Assembly: GCF_030159955.1 (NCBI RefSeq)
Contig: NZ_BSNK01000002.1
Location: forward strand, 806,001-870,000
Source of the DNA: Algimonas ampicilliniresistens
GTDB taxonomy: Bacteria; Pseudomonadota; Alphaproteobacteria; Caulobacterales; Maricaulaceae
Reading direction: 5' to 3'
DNA length: 64,000 nucleotides
Shown: positions 7,145 to 16,227 of the stretch, piece after piece
Numbering within the stretch: position 1 is the first letter of the stretch
Layout of the letters: the number at the start of each line of letters is the position of its first letter
The notes under the pieces: model-generated
Seen by the model: the letters and a program-made list of their open reading frames with translations, nothing else
Told to the model about the DNA's origin: nothing
Database searches by the model: none
Position numbers and translations under genes: made by a program

Positions 7145-8905
7145 ATGGCTGAGCCGAAGAAACGCGGTTTTCTTTCCAAACTTGGATTTAAATCCAAGGA
7201 TGAGAAGCTGGCCCTTGAAGCCGCAGAACGCGCGACACAGCAAAAGCTGATCGATGAGCAAATGGCCGCGCGCATGGCCGCGATTAATGCTGCGGCGCTC
7301 GCCTCTGCGCGTGCGCAAGATGCAGACGCTGCAGAAGTGTCTGATGAGGAAAAAGCGGCACAGGCCGCAGACGATCAGCGCCAAGCCGAAATCCAAGCCG
7401 CGCGCGATGTTGAACGCGCCAAGCAACTCGCTGAAGAACAGGCGCGTAAAGCGGCGTCTGAGGCGGCTGAGCGTGAGGCCGAAGCAGATCGTCAGGCTGA
7501 AGCAGAGCGTCTGGCGAAAGAGCGAGCCGCCAAAGAGGCCGAAGAGGCCGCGCGTCTCGAAGCCGAAGCAAAAGTACGCGCCGAAGAAGAGGCACGGCTC
7601 AGAGCGGACCGTGAGGCAGAAATTGCTCGCGCGAAGTCTGAAGCGGAAGCTGCCGAGCTCAAACGGAAAGCGGATGCGGACGCTGCCGAGCGCGCGCGTC
7701 TTGAAGCGGAGCGCCTCGCGGAAGAGGCGCGTCTGGCTGAAGAGCGCCGGGTTGCCGAGGCCGCCGAGGCCGCACAACGGGAGGAAGAGGCGCGCCAGAC
7801 AGCGCAGGCTGAACGGCTTGCCCGTGAAGCGGAAGAGGCTGCGCGCCGGGCCGCCCGCGCCGCTGATCGCAAAGCGCGTGAGCAGGCCGAAGACGAAGAA
7901 CGCGCGCGCATTGCGGCGGAACGGGCCGTTCAAAAGGCCAAAGAACAACCCGAGCCCGATCTCGACGTCACAGCTGATGGCGGGTTCTTGGACCGCATCA
8001 CCAAGGGCCTGCGGAAATCGACATCGCGTATGTCGGGCCAAATGGCGGCGAGCTTCAACCAGCGCACGCTGGACAGCGACGCGTTGGAGGATCTGGAAGA
8101 CATCCTCATCATGGCTGACCTGGGCGCGGATGTGGCCGGGAAGGTCAGTGCGACGCTGGCCGAAGACAAGTTCGACAAAACGGTCACTGATCTGGAGATT
8201 AAGGTCGCATTGGCCGAAACTATTTCAGACATTCTGACCCCACTGGAAACGCCCTTCGTGCTGGGTCTTGCTCGGCCACAGGTAATTCTATTCGTTGGCG
8301 TCAATGGCTCTGGCAAGACGACGACACTGGGCAAAATCGCCAAGCGCTTTGGCGATCAGGGCAAGAAGGTCCTGATCTGCGCGGCCGATACGTTCCGCGC
8401 CGCGGCTGTCGAACAGCTCACGGTTTGGGGGGAACGCGCGGGAGCGCCGGTCATGTCTGGCAAGCCGGGCGCAGATGCGGCGAGCCTCGTTTACGACGCT
8501 ATGAACCGGGCGCGGGATGAGGGCTTTGATATTCTGATGATCGACACGGCGGGGCGTTTGCAAAACCGTACGGAATTGATGGACGAACTGGCTAAAATTA
8601 TCCGTGTGATCGAAAAGACAGACCCGTCAGCCCCGCACCATAGCGTGCTCGTGCTCGATGCCACTGTAGGTCAGAACGCGCTGTTGCAGGTCGAAGCTTT
8701 CAAAGAGACCGCGAATGTGTCGGGTCTGGTCATGACTAAGCTCGACGGCACTGCGAAAGGGGGCGTGCTTGTGGCCCTGTCCGAAAAATATGCGCTGCCA
8801 ATCCACTTTATTGGCATTGGAGAGCGGATCGAGGATCTAGAGGCCTTTTCTGCGCCTGTCTTCGCCGCCGCCTTATCGGGCGTCGCTGACGCGGTATCCG
8901 CCTAA
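7145..8905 (+). CDS. ftsY: Signal recognition particle receptor FtsY with extended charged N-domain
   Basis: This 586-residue protein ends in a complete SRP-type NG GTPase. The N-domain helices start near residue 278 (FLDRITKGLRKS). G1 is [10 protein letters not shown] at about 383-392. DTFRAAAVEQL follows near 415, DTAGRLQNR near 467 and TKLDGTAKGG near 529. FtsY docks the SRP-ribosome complex at the inner membrane. Residues about 20-270 form an Ala/Glu/Arg-rich, probably coiled-coil A-domain that is much longer than usual (E. coli FtsY is 497 residues). It generates long artefactual frames on the other strand. The gene is in tandem with mtaB, probably on the same transcript. Confidence 0.95.
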   Translation: MAEPKKRGFLSKLGFKSKDEKLALEAAERATQQKLIDEQMAARMAAINAAALASARAQDADAAEVSDEEKAAQAADDQRQAEIQAARDVERAKQLAEEQARKAASEAAEREAEADRQAEAERLAKERAAKEAEEAARLEAEAKVRAEEEARLRADREAEIARAKSEAEAAELKRKADADAAERARLEAERLAEEARLAEERRVAEAAEAAQREEEARQTAQAERLAREAEEAARRAARAADRKAREQAEDEERARIAAERAVQKAKEQPEPDLDVTADGGFLDRITKGLRKSTSRMSGQMAASFNQRTLDSDALEDLEDILIMADLGADVAGKVSATLAEDKFDKTVTDLEIKVALAETISDILTPLETPFVLGLARPQVILFVGVNGSGKTTTLGKIAKRFGDQGKKVLICAADTFRAAAVEQLTVWGERAGAPVMSGKPGADAASLVYDAMNRARDEGFDILMIDTAGRLQNRTELMDELAKIIRVIEKTDPSAPHHSVLVLDATVGQNALLQVEAFKETANVSGLVMTKLDGTAKGGVLVALSEKYALPIHFIGIGERIEDLEAFSAPVFAAALSGVADAVSA

Positions 8906-8976
8906 CCATAGATCGGGTCTTGTCCCGCCCCCAATCGCGCCATAGCAGGACGCGAAATTTTGAACGGAGTATTCCC

Positions 8977-9762
8977 ATGAAACTCAATAATTCCCTCTCA
9001 GCGATTGTCACGGGCGGCGCGTCTGGCCTTGGTGAAGGCACGGCCCGGATGTTGGCCGCTGCGGGCGTCAAAGTCGGTATTTTCGATATGAATGAAGATC
9101 GCGGCCAGATGGTCGCCAAAGAGATTGGCGGCGTGTTTGTGAAAGTGAATGTGTCTGACAATGCGTCTGTTGATGCTGGGTTTGAGGCTGTTCGGGCCGA
9201 AATCGGTCAGGAACGGATCATGGTCAATTGCGCCGGGATTGGCGGCGGGATCAAGACCGTCTCGCGTAAACGCGATACGGGCGATATCGTCGCGCATGAT
9301 CCGGAAGCGTTCATCCGCATTATCAATATCAACCTGATCGGCAGCTTCCTATGCGCATCGAAGTCGGCTGCCGGCATGATGGCGCTGGACCCGACGCAGC
9401 CAGACGGAGAACGCGGCGTTATCGTCAATACGGCATCGGTCGCCGCGCAAGACGGTCAAATCGGGCAGGTTGCCTATGCGGCGTCAAAAGGCGGAATTCT
9501 CTCCATGGCGCTGCCTATGGCACGTGATCTTGCGCGGGAAGGCATTCGCGTGAACACGATTCTACCCGGCTTTTACGAAACGCCGATCTACGAGCAGATG
9601 AAACCGGAAGTAAAAGAGAATTTGCGCGCCCATGTGCAGTTCCCGAACCGCTTCGGGCAGCCGGACGAATATGCCGATGTCGTCAAGTTTATGTGTGAGC
9701 ACGCCTACATCAACGGCGAATATATCCGCACCGACGCCGGTGCGCGGATGCCCCCGCGCTAG
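8977..9762 (+). CDS. SDR-family dehydrogenase, type 2 3-hydroxyacyl-CoA dehydrogenase (HSD10)-like
   Basis: This short-chain dehydrogenase has 261 residues from the ATG at 8977, which follows a CGGAG ribosome-binding site; the frame is open further upstream. The NAD-binding TGGASGLGEGTARML is near residues 11-25, with a D in the bIFDMNED segment favouring NAD(H). The NCAG motif follows, and the catalytic Ser, Tyr and Lys lie in NTASVAA...YAASKGG. The C-terminus closely parallels human HSD10-type 3-hydroxyacyl-CoA dehydrogenases. A paralogue lies at 43934-44710, next to an acyl-CoA dehydrogenase gene. The likely role is fatty acyl-CoA or branched-chain acyl-CoA oxidation; the substrate is inferred. 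Confidence 0.85.
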   Translation: MKLNNSLSAIVTGGASGLGEGTARMLAAAGVKVGIFDMNEDRGQMVAKEIGGVFVKVNVSDNASVDAGFEAVRAEIGQERIMVNCAGIGGGIKTVSRKRDTGDIVAHDPEAFIRIININLIGSFLCASKSAAGMMALDPTQPDGERGVIVNTASVAAQDGQIGQVAYAASKGGILSMALPMARDLAREGIRVNTILPGFYETPIYEQMKPEVKENLRAHVQFPNRFGQPDEYADVVKFMCEHAYINGEYIRTDAGARMPPR

Positions 9763-9805
9763 GCTGCACCTGAGGTGGGCGTATGAGAAAGCTGCCTTCC
9801 GGTTA

Positions 9806-9840
9806 TTGACAATCATTCGCATTCGCTTAAATCGAATGCG
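9806..9840 (+). promoter_or_regulatory. Promoter with Fur-box-like operator in front of bfd
   Basis: A perfect TTGACA -35 lies at 9806-9811 and a TAAATC -10 at 9828-9833, a 16-base spacer. The -35 region reads into TTGACAATCATTCGCATTC, which strongly resembles a Fur box. A perfect 8-bp inverted repeat, CGCATTCG / CGAATGCG, spans 9818-9840 with a 7-base centre covering the -10. A repressor bound here would block RNA polymerase. The predicted transcription start, about 9840, coincides with the GTG start codon of bfd. Binding by the Fur at 798 is inferred. Confidence 0.62.
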
Positions 9841-10031
9841 TGATCCATTGCATTTGCAATAACATCAATACGTCCGCCGTGGATGCCGCCGCCGCCAAAG
9901 GTGCGGAAAGCGCAGCCTGTGTTCAACGCGCGTGTGGCTCTCGGTTTCGTTGCGGCCAATGCCGCACGGATATTGAAGAGCGACTGCGCTCCTGGCGCCA
10001 AACACGACCGATGCTCGACGCTGCGGAGTAG
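9840..10031 (+). CDS. bfd: Bacterioferritin-associated ferredoxin Bfd
   Basis: This 63-residue [2Fe-2S] protein has the four cluster cysteines in the Bfd arrangement: CxC at residues 4 and 6 (MIHCICNN), and CxxC at 38 and 41 (RCGQC). Bfd donates electrons to bacterioferritin so that stored Fe(III) is released as Fe(II), normally under iron starvation. The gene lies 114 bases upstream of bfr on the same strand. The GTG start at 9840 has no Shine-Dalgarno and falls at the predicted transcription start, so the mRNA may be leaderless. Two further Cys (27 and 32) are not part of the standard set. Confidence 0.88.
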   Translation: MIHCICNNINTSAVDAAAAKGAESAACVQRACGSRFRCGQCRTDIEERLRSWRQTRPMLDAAE

Positions 10032-10145
10032 TTTTCGGCCTGCCGGCGTGCAGGTCATTTGGGCCACGACAATTTTTTCTGCGAATGAAAGTCGCTTACC
10101 TGCTTCGCGTTTGACCCGGCTTAGCGCGCTGCTTAGACTTCCCCT

Positions 10146-10631
10146 ATGAAATCTGATCCTGAAGTTATCGTCTGGCTTAACCGCGCGCTCAAAGCTGAGC
10201 TGACGGCCATCAACCAATATTTCCTGCATTCCCGCATGCTCAAGGATTGGGGCGTCACACGCCTCGCAAAGAAAGAGTATGAAGAATCGATCGAGGAAAT
10301 GAACCACGCCGATGACATCATTGAGCGCATTCTCTTTCTGGGTGGCCTGCCAAATCTACAGGATTTGGGCAAACTTCGCATCGGTGAGACGGTCCAAGAA
10401 ATTCTCGAATGCGACATGTCACTCGAAGAGATGGCGATCCCAATGTATAAAGACGCGATCCATCATTGCGAATCTGTGCGTGACTACGTGACGCGCGACA
10501 TGCTGCAAAAAATCCTAGTTGAGGAAGAAGAGCATGTCGACTTCTTGGAAACTCAGTTTGATCTGATCAAACAGATCGGAATCGAGCGCTATATCAAGTT
10601 GCAGAGCACTCCGGCGGATGAGGCGGGCTAG
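10146..10631 (+). CDS. bfr: Bacterioferritin
   Basis: This 161-residue ferritin-like four-helix protein has all the expected residues: ferroxidase ligands Glu18, Glu51 and His54, further glutamates around 94 and 127, and His130. Met52 is in place as the axial heme ligand. Bacterioferritin forms a 24-mer that oxidises Fe(II) and stores ferric mineral in the cytoplasm. It follows bfd, which mobilises the store. The 114-base gap between them contains no obvious terminator, so co-transcription or a separate promoter are both possible. Length and motifs are full and standard. Confidence 0.95.
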   Translation: MKSDPEVIVWLNRALKAELTAINQYFLHSRMLKDWGVTRLAKKEYEESIEEMNHADDIIERILFLGGLPNLQDLGKLRIGETVQEILECDMSLEEMAIPMYKDAIHHCESVRDYVTRDMLQKILVEEEEHVDFLETQFDLIKQIGIERYIKLQSTPADEAG

Positions 10632-10795
10632 ACTCTAGCCTTTCCAAATGACTGAGGGGTGCAGCCTATGGGTGCGTCGCAAAACTGTCACTTGGCTTGT
10701 ATGATATGCGCCGTGTATCGGGCGGAAATCCTCGCGCTTTCTTAGCGTCGAGCCATATTTAAGCGTGTTCAGGAACACATCCCACAGGGCCTTAT

Positions 10796-11809
10796 ATGTC
10801 TAGTATTGAGATATTGGGTGTCATCGGATTTGCTTTGGCGGCCTATTCAGTCGTCGCAAATGACGCGATTCAGACACTCGGGACTTTTCTAAGGTCAAAT
10901 CAGAAGCGTCCTTGGTGGATTTTGTGGCTCTATGTGGCGGGTATTTTCGTTGCAGTCCTAGCCTATGGATATTTCACGCAGGCCGGGGATGTTGCCTATG
11001 GCCGATTGAATACGATTCCATACCCTGATGGCGGCATTCAGTGGTATCACATCATTCCACCAATCGCTTTGATAGCGCTGACCCGCCTCACAGTCCCTGT
11101 TTCAACGACTTTCCTCGTTTTGACCATGTTTGCCCTGACGGGCGGCGCGGCGACAGAGGGCGTGTTGGGCAAAATGATGTTGAAATCGGCGCTCGGTTAC
11201 GCCGTGGCGTTCGGTGTTGGTATCGTTGTGTACGCGATGATTGCGCGGACGTTCTCGCGCTGGGTGCACAACACAAGCGATCATGACCCAGCGAAGGCTT
11301 GGTACACTCTGAAATGGTTGACGACAGGATTCCTCTGGACGCAGTGGTTGATGCAAGATTTGGCCAATATCTTTGTCTTCCTGCCGCGCGAGACGGTGGA
11401 CGGCGTTGTTGTCGTTCAACCCGGCATCGCTTTTCTTGGGGGCGCGCTAACTGTCGCTCTGCTCGGCTATATTTTCTATAAACGCGGCGGTCGTATTCAG
11501 GAAATCGTCAACAGCAAAACAGGGACGCAAGACCCAAGAGTGGGTGTTCTGGTCGATTTGATGTTCGGTATTATCCTGTTCGTCTTCAAAGAAATGAACG
11601 ATATTCCGATGAGCACGACCTGGGTGTTCTTGGGTCTGATCGCGGGTCGCGAACTGGCTGTCGCCTATATTGGCGGATTGCGTGATCGTTCAGAAGCGAT
11701 GCGCGACGTGACGCGGGATGCGGGGCGTCTGCTCTTTGGCCTGACCATTTCCGTCGCGATCGCCTTCTTCGTGCCGTGGGCGGCGACAGGCAGTATGCCG
11801 ACCTTCTAA
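10796..11809 (+). CDS. Polytopic membrane protein, distantly PiT phosphate permease-like
   Basis: This 337-residue protein has about eight to nine hydrophobic helices. The first helix runs into ANDAIQTLGTFLRSNQ. This resembles the signature ANDxxNxxG region of PiT inorganic phosphate transporters, but the second PiT signature is not evident. It is a recognisable conserved hypothetical of marine bacteria as far as I can tell, without an assigned substrate. It is monocistronic: it follows bfr by 164 bases and ends at a strong hairpin terminator at 11828. A transport role is inferred only from helices and this partial motif. Confidence 0.55.
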   Translation: MSSIEILGVIGFALAAYSVVANDAIQTLGTFLRSNQKRPWWILWLYVAGIFVAVLAYGYFTQAGDVAYGRLNTIPYPDGGIQWYHIIPPIALIALTRLTVPVSTTFLVLTMFALTGGAATEGVLGKMMLKSALGYAVAFGVGIVVYAMIARTFSRWVHNTSDHDPAKAWYTLKWLTTGFLWTQWLMQDLANIFVFLPRETVDGVVVVQPGIAFLGGALTVALLGYIFYKRGGRIQEIVNSKTGTQDPRVGVLVDLMFGIILFVFKEMNDIPMSTTWVFLGLIAGRELAVAYIGGLRDRSEAMRDVTRDAGRLLFGLTISVAIAFFVPWAATGSMPTF

Positions 11810-11827
11810 CGGATGCATTATCCACGC

Positions 11828-11870
11828 AAAAAAAGCCGGCTCCCTGGATCATCAGGGGGCCGGCTTTTTT
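11828..11870. terminator. Bidirectional intrinsic terminator
   Basis: A 12-bp stem, GCCGGCTCCCTG / CAGGGGGCCGGC with one G-T pair, and a 6-base loop is flanked by a run of eight A on the left and six T on the right. It can therefore end transcripts from both the PiT-like gene (rightward) and the convergent nitrilase-like gene (leftward). Confidence 0.92.
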
Positions 11871-11889
11871 GTTCTAGGTTCGGGCGGTG

Positions 11890-13035
11890 TTACTTGCCGA
11901 TATAGTTCGCTTTCTCTTCGTCTGAATTGAAGCGCGAGGCGCGTTCCATCAGCGCTTTCATAGCGGCCCCGGTTTCAGGCAGGTCTTCACGGGCCACATC
12001 CATGTGATTGACCGGGAATTCCTGCACATATTGCTCGATCACTGGCATGGTCACATCGACGGCAAAGTTTGGGATACGGCGACCTTCACGGAATTCCGCA
12101 ATCGGGATTTGAGCCTCGATAATGTCGTCCTCGACCAAGCTCGGCGATTTAGCGATGATTTTGCCCTTATTGTCGACGATGATGGACTCGCCCGCATTAT
12201 AGCCGGGGATGTCAAAGGCGATGTTAGCCATGGCGGAGTAATAATTATTCTGCGCGGCTGTCGCTTGCACGTCGAAATCCGCAAAAAGGGTGGCGGTTCG
12301 TAACATGATTTCTGTTCCGCGCATGGCAAAGGCCGCGAAGACGAACGGATCGAACTGCACTGTCGAGACGGCGAGGTTACCGAACTCGGTCTTCACAACC
12401 GGAAACTCCTCCTCTGGGCCATACATGGCGCGATATTTGTCGCGCACTGATTCGATGGTCGTCGTTGTGATCTCCCGATCCGGGTAAAGCCGTTTGATGT
12501 TACGTGTTTTCCAGAAGCGCTCAACCAGCTCTCCGTCTCTGTTGATGACTCCGTTCAGGCTGAGAATGTGGCCCGGCCAGTCTGGGTCCGTCGCGTAAGA
12601 TCCAAAGACGATATAAGTGTCACAGTTCCGCGCAATTTCGCCCAGATAGTCCGTCTCCGGGCCGGGCATCTGCACCGTATATTTCAGCTTTTCCGTGCGC
12701 GTGCCGGATGAGTAACCTGTCAGGGGAAATTCGTGGAATAGCAGGATGTCGGGCTTATTGCCCGTTGTGCAGGCCTTGTCCGCCATCGCTTTCATATGCG
12801 CTAAATTCCCATCCAGACCCTCTTGGATTGTTGGATAGTCGGACAGGTTCTTCACGGTCGTTTGCATGACTTTCAGCGTGATGACGTCTTTTGCTAGCGG
12901 GACTGTTTCGTAAGATCCGTCAGGCTGAACCAGCGTCTGCGATACCGAATGGGTGGGGCCGTCTTGGGCCGATGTGCCGGGTGCGGTCGCGCAGGCCGCT
13001 AGAAGCGCCAGTGCCGAAATTCCAAGATATTTCAT
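11890..13035 (-). CDS. Nitrilase-superfamily lipoprotein lacking the catalytic cysteine
   Basis: This 381-residue protein has a lipoprotein signal (LLAAC, lipidated Cys15), so it is probably anchored in the periplasm. Its body is a carbon-nitrogen hydrolase fold. The catalytic Glu is present as HEFPLTGY (Glu102) and the Lys as FWKTRN (Lys176). The nucleophile block, normally ICYD-like, reads TVQFDPF, with Gln227 in place of Cys. Amidase activity by the usual Cys thioester route is therefore unlikely, and the protein may be a binding or structural paralogue. It is monocistronic between a terminator and a serine hydrolase gene. A true nitrilase with Cys is at 56094. Confidence 0.78.
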   Translation of the reverse strand: MKYLGISALALLAACATAPGTSAQDGPTHSVSQTLVQPDGSYETVPLAKDVITLKVMQTTVKNLSDYPTIQEGLDGNLAHMKAMADKACTTGNKPDILLFHEFPLTGYSSGTRTEKLKYTVQMPGPETDYLGEIARNCDTYIVFGSYATDPDWPGHILSLNGVINRDGELVERFWKTRNIKRLYPDREITTTTIESVRDKYRAMYGPEEEFPVVKTEFGNLAVSTVQFDPFVFAAFAMRGTEIMLRTATLFADFDVQATAAQNNYYSAMANIAFDIPGYNAGESIIVDNKGKIIAKSPSLVEDDIIEAQIPIAEFREGRRIPNFAVDVTMPVIEQYVQEFPVNHMDVAREDLPETGAAMKALMERASRFNSDEEKANYIGK

Positions 13036-13119
13036 GATGTCCTCCTCATTTCAAAAACGAGGCTGGAACAGGATACAGATTATCGCCTTGCGTTGCCGCA
13101 AGCCGCGCAACGCGTGGTT

Positions 13120-14292
13120 TCACCCTCGCGCGACGATCACTTTCGCAATCTGAGCGGCGAGCTCGTCAAATTTCTGTTGGGTCAGATTGAGGTGCGAGCC
13201 GTCATTTGTCGCGATGACGATGGCTGCATTACGCTCGGGTAACAGGACGAGAACCGCATACCACATAGTGTTCGATCCATTATGCCAGATGACGGGCTCG
13301 TTGCCCTCGCCAAAGTCCCGGCTTTGCACCACCCAGCCATAGGCATAGTCGTTCAGGACTGGCGTATGCAGTCGATCAAATGTGACTGGGGAGAGCAGGG
13401 CGGTTTCGCTTTGCCCCGCATCCAGATGGGCACGGCCATAGGTCAGCAGATCATCGAGGCTCATATGCATGGTGCCCGCCGCCGCCATCCAGGGCGGATT
13501 GTCGGCATTCTCTGCCGGGTCCAAAGCCATTTTGATCCCGGCCAGTTTACGGTGTCCCCACGGGACATCGCCCGTCGGTGCGCCAAACCCGAGCGTAGAG
13601 AGGCCCAAGGGCTGAGCAACCCGCCTGCGGATGATGGTTTCCCAACTCTCGCCAGTAGCTTCCTCAGCCATGAGCGAGGCGAGCATGAAGCCTTCATTGG
13701 AATAAGCGAAGGCCGTGCCGGGTTCGACTGTTGGAGGGTCCGCTAGCATTGTCGCGGCGGTTTCGCGACGGACCTCGGCTAACCGCTCAGCTTCGCTGAC
13801 CGAATTCATCATCGCCGTGATCGGCGCACGGGGTGCGCTAGCCGTATGCGTCAGGAGTTGGGCGAGGGTGACGTCGCGCCAGTCTGCGTCCATGGGTATG
13901 TCGGTTAAGCGGTCGCCCAACCTATCATCCCATGCCATCACCCCATCCTCGACCAGTGTCGCGATCGCGGTGGCGCTCATAGACTTCCCGATGGAGCCGA
14001 CATGGAACAGGTCGGAGACGGAGAGCGGATCAGTTTCGTCCTTCGTGCGCCAGCCTGTGTCCGCTTCCGCGATGATGGTGTCGCTGACCATGACTTTAGC
14101 GGCGATGCCTACCAGCTTCCGTTCTTCGGCAATCCCTGCAATCGCGTCTTCAAGCCCTTGCGATGTCAATGCAGCGAGCGGTTCGGCTGTCGGTCCCGGT
14201 CGGTTCGACAGGGTCGTCGCAACCACAACGCCGAGAACTAACAACCCAAAAAAAGCAAAGATGCCAACGATGATCTTGAGGAAGAGTTTCAT
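13120..14292 (-). CDS. Class C beta-lactamase-like serine hydrolase, membrane-anchored
   Basis: This 390-residue protein has an uncleaved-looking N-terminal helix (residues about 5-28) and a serine beta-lactamase/DD-peptidase fold. The active-site set is present: SIGK (Ser100, Lys103), YSN near 199 and the third motif as WHNG near 340. Such proteins act in the periplasm as esterases, DD-peptidases or peptidases, and true beta-lactamase activity cannot be assumed. Its ATG overlaps the cobT stop (ATGA), so it is translationally coupled to cobT, an unusual partner. A second unrelated copy of the family is at 25436. Confidence 0.83.
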   Translation of the reverse strand: MKLFLKIIVGIFAFFGLLVLGVVVATTLSNRPGPTAEPLAALTSQGLEDAIAGIAEERKLVGIAAKVMVSDTIIAEADTGWRTKDETDPLSVSDLFHVGSIGKSMSATAIATLVEDGVMAWDDRLGDRLTDIPMDADWRDVTLAQLLTHTASAPRAPITAMMNSVSEAERLAEVRRETAATMLADPPTVEPGTAFAYSNEGFMLASLMAEEATGESWETIIRRRVAQPLGLSTLGFGAPTGDVPWGHRKLAGIKMALDPAENADNPPWMAAAGTMHMSLDDLLTYGRAHLDAGQSETALLSPVTFDRLHTPVLNDYAYGWVVQSRDFGEGNEPVIWHNGSNTMWYAVLVLLPERNAAIVIATNDGSHLNLTQQKFDELAAQIAKVIVARG

Positions 14293-16124
14293 CGCCCGCG
14301 CCCAGCTTTGCCATTTTGATCAAACAGCTCCGCCAGCTTTTCGGTCATCGCCCCGCCGAGCTGTTCGACATCCATGATGGTGATCGCGCGGCTATACCAA
14401 CGGGTGACGTCGTGACCGATGCCGATGGCGACGAGTTCGACCTCTGAGCGGTTTTCGATTTTATCGATCATTAGGCGGAGGTGGCTCTCCAAAAGCCCGG
14501 TCTTGTTCTGGCTCTGCGTGGCATCATCGACGGGTGCGCCGTCGGAAATCACCATAAGGATCCGGCGTTGTTCAGGCCGCGCCATCAGGCGGCGATAGGC
14601 CCAATCAAGCGCTTCGCCGTCAATATTCTCTTTGAGCAGCCCTTCGCGCATCATCAGGCCAAGATTTCGTTTGGCGCGCCGCCACGGCATATCCGCGCTC
14701 TTATAAACAATATGTCGCAGATCATTGAGGCGGCCGGGTTGCGCGGGTTTACCCGCTGCCATCCAGTCTTGGAACGACTTACCACCCTTCCACGCCTTGG
14801 TCGTAAAGCCGAGGATTTCAGCTTTCACGCCGCATCGTTCCAGCGTTCTGGCCATAATGTCCGCACAGACGGCGGCCACCATGATCGGACGCCCGCGCAT
14901 CGAGCCGGAATTATCGATCAGAATCGACACGACCGTGTCGCGAAAGTCGGTTTCCTTCTCTTCTTTGAAGGTCAGGGCGGACATGGGATCGATAATGACG
15001 CGGGTTAACCGCGCTGTGTCCAGCATGCCTTCTTCCAGGTCGAACGTCCAACTGCGTTGTTGCTGTGCTTGCAAACGCCGTTGCAGACGATTTGCGAGGC
15101 GGGAAATAACCGACGACAGACCTGCCATATGGCCGTCGAGATAACCGCGCAGCCGCTCCAGTTCGTCCGTTGGGCAAAGATCTTCAGCCTTAATCACCTC
15201 ATCATGACGGGTCGAATAGACGCGGTAAGGATCGGGCAGATTCCGCGGTTGAGGGCGCTGTGACGGCGCGTCGGGCGACTGTTCTGAATCGTCGCTCTCG
15301 CCATCAACATTTTCGGCATCGACAATGTCTTGAGCGTCGTCTGATTCGTCTTCGAGCGCGTCTGCATCTGAGACTTCGGTCTGACCCTGTTGTTCTTCAT
15401 TGGGCGAATCGGCAGATTGGTCTTCCTGTTCCTGCTCGTCTTCTTGGCTGTCCTCATTCTGATCGTCATCTTGCTCAGGATCGGCATTGTCCCGGTCGAG
15501 CGACAGATCAGCGATGAAGTCATTGACCATGCGCCCGAACTGATCCTGATCGCCAATATGGTCGAGTAAAGCCTTAATCCGGCCTTTGCTGCGCTGGCCG
15601 ATCTCCTCACGCCAAGCCTCCATAATGCCTTTGGTGGAGGCAGGCAGATCACGGCCTGACAGCCGCTCGCGCGCATAGAGGCCAATCGCTTCGGCGAAAC
15701 TGGTGTCGTCTTTGGCAATGTCAGCTTTGTCGAACCCGCGTTTCGTTGCCCGTGCCGAGAGCGCCGCGCTGAGGTTGTCGGCTAGCCCCGCCAAATGCTG
15801 CCCGCCCAGAGTCTCAATGCGCGCCTGTTCTAGCGCTTCAAAAACGGCGCGAGACGCACCGGATTTCGGCATGTTGGTCGCGTGGACCTCTGCGTCATGC
15901 AGCGCAATTCGCAGGGCTAGCGCATCGGCTTCACCGCGTGCCTTTGCGATTTGACCCGGTTTGGGGCGCGGGGGCAGGCTCGGTAGCATCACCTGATCGC
16001 GCACCAGACCAGCCACGTCTCCGCCATAAGAGACTTCGAGGTCTTCACGCGCGGCAATGGCCTTCGTCGCGGCGCTTAGGGAGCGCTTGAAACCATCAAT
16101 CGGTTGAGTGCTGTCATTTTTCAT
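14289..16124 (-). CDS. cobT: Cobaltochelatase subunit CobT
   Basis: This 611-residue protein has the CobT layout. It has an N-terminal helical domain (about 1-210), a long Asp/Glu/Gln-rich linker (about 215-300), and a C-terminal von Willebrand A domain with MIDAS sequence DNSGSM near residue 404 and the SDGAPVDD block near 540. CobT works with the AAA+ subunit CobS and the large subunit CobN to insert Co(II) into hydrogenobyrinate diamide in aerobic B12 synthesis. CobS often lies immediately upstream of cobT in Alphaproteobacteria. Here the upstream neighbour is a divergent photolyase, so cobS must be elsewhere. Confidence 0.92.
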   Translation of the reverse strand: MKNDSTQPIDGFKRSLSAATKAIAAREDLEVSYGGDVAGLVRDQVMLPSLPPRPKPGQIAKARGEADALALRIALHDAEVHATNMPKSGASRAVFEALEQARIETLGGQHLAGLADNLSAALSARATKRGFDKADIAKDDTSFAEAIGLYARERLSGRDLPASTKGIMEAWREEIGQRSKGRIKALLDHIGDQDQFGRMVNDFIADLSLDRDNADPEQDDDQNEDSQEDEQEQEDQSADSPNEEQQGQTEVSDADALEDESDDAQDIVDAENVDGESDDSEQSPDAPSQRPQPRNLPDPYRVYSTRHDEVIKAEDLCPTDELERLRGYLDGHMAGLSSVISRLANRLQRRLQAQQQRSWTFDLEEGMLDTARLTRVIIDPMSALTFKEEKETDFRDTVVSILIDNSGSMRGRPIMVAAVCADIMARTLERCGVKAEILGFTTKAWKGGKSFQDWMAAGKPAQPGRLNDLRHIVYKSADMPWRRAKRNLGLMMREGLLKENIDGEALDWAYRRLMARPEQRRILMVISDGAPVDDATQSQNKTGLLESHLRLMIDKIENRSEVELVAIGIGHDVTRWYSRAITIMDVEQLGGAMTEKLAELFDQNGKAGRGR

Positions 16125-16227
16125 CGCGATCTGTTTACGGCGCAGCGACGCGGATGTGTAGCGCGGATGTGATCAGATTATCGCGAGATTATCGAAACAT
16201 TTCACGCCGCCTATCCGTATTCACGTC

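Noticed and set aside
7492-7911. Ala/Arg/Ser-rich 139-codon frame on the minus strand inside ftsY
   Set aside because: It mirrors the Glu/Ala coiled-coil of FtsY on the other strand; composition is extreme and no ribosome-binding site or family is seen.
15194-15718. Long minus-strand frame inside cobT
   Set aside because: It is an out-of-phase reading of the Asp/Glu/Gln linker of CobT; the CobT frame has clear domains and this one has none.
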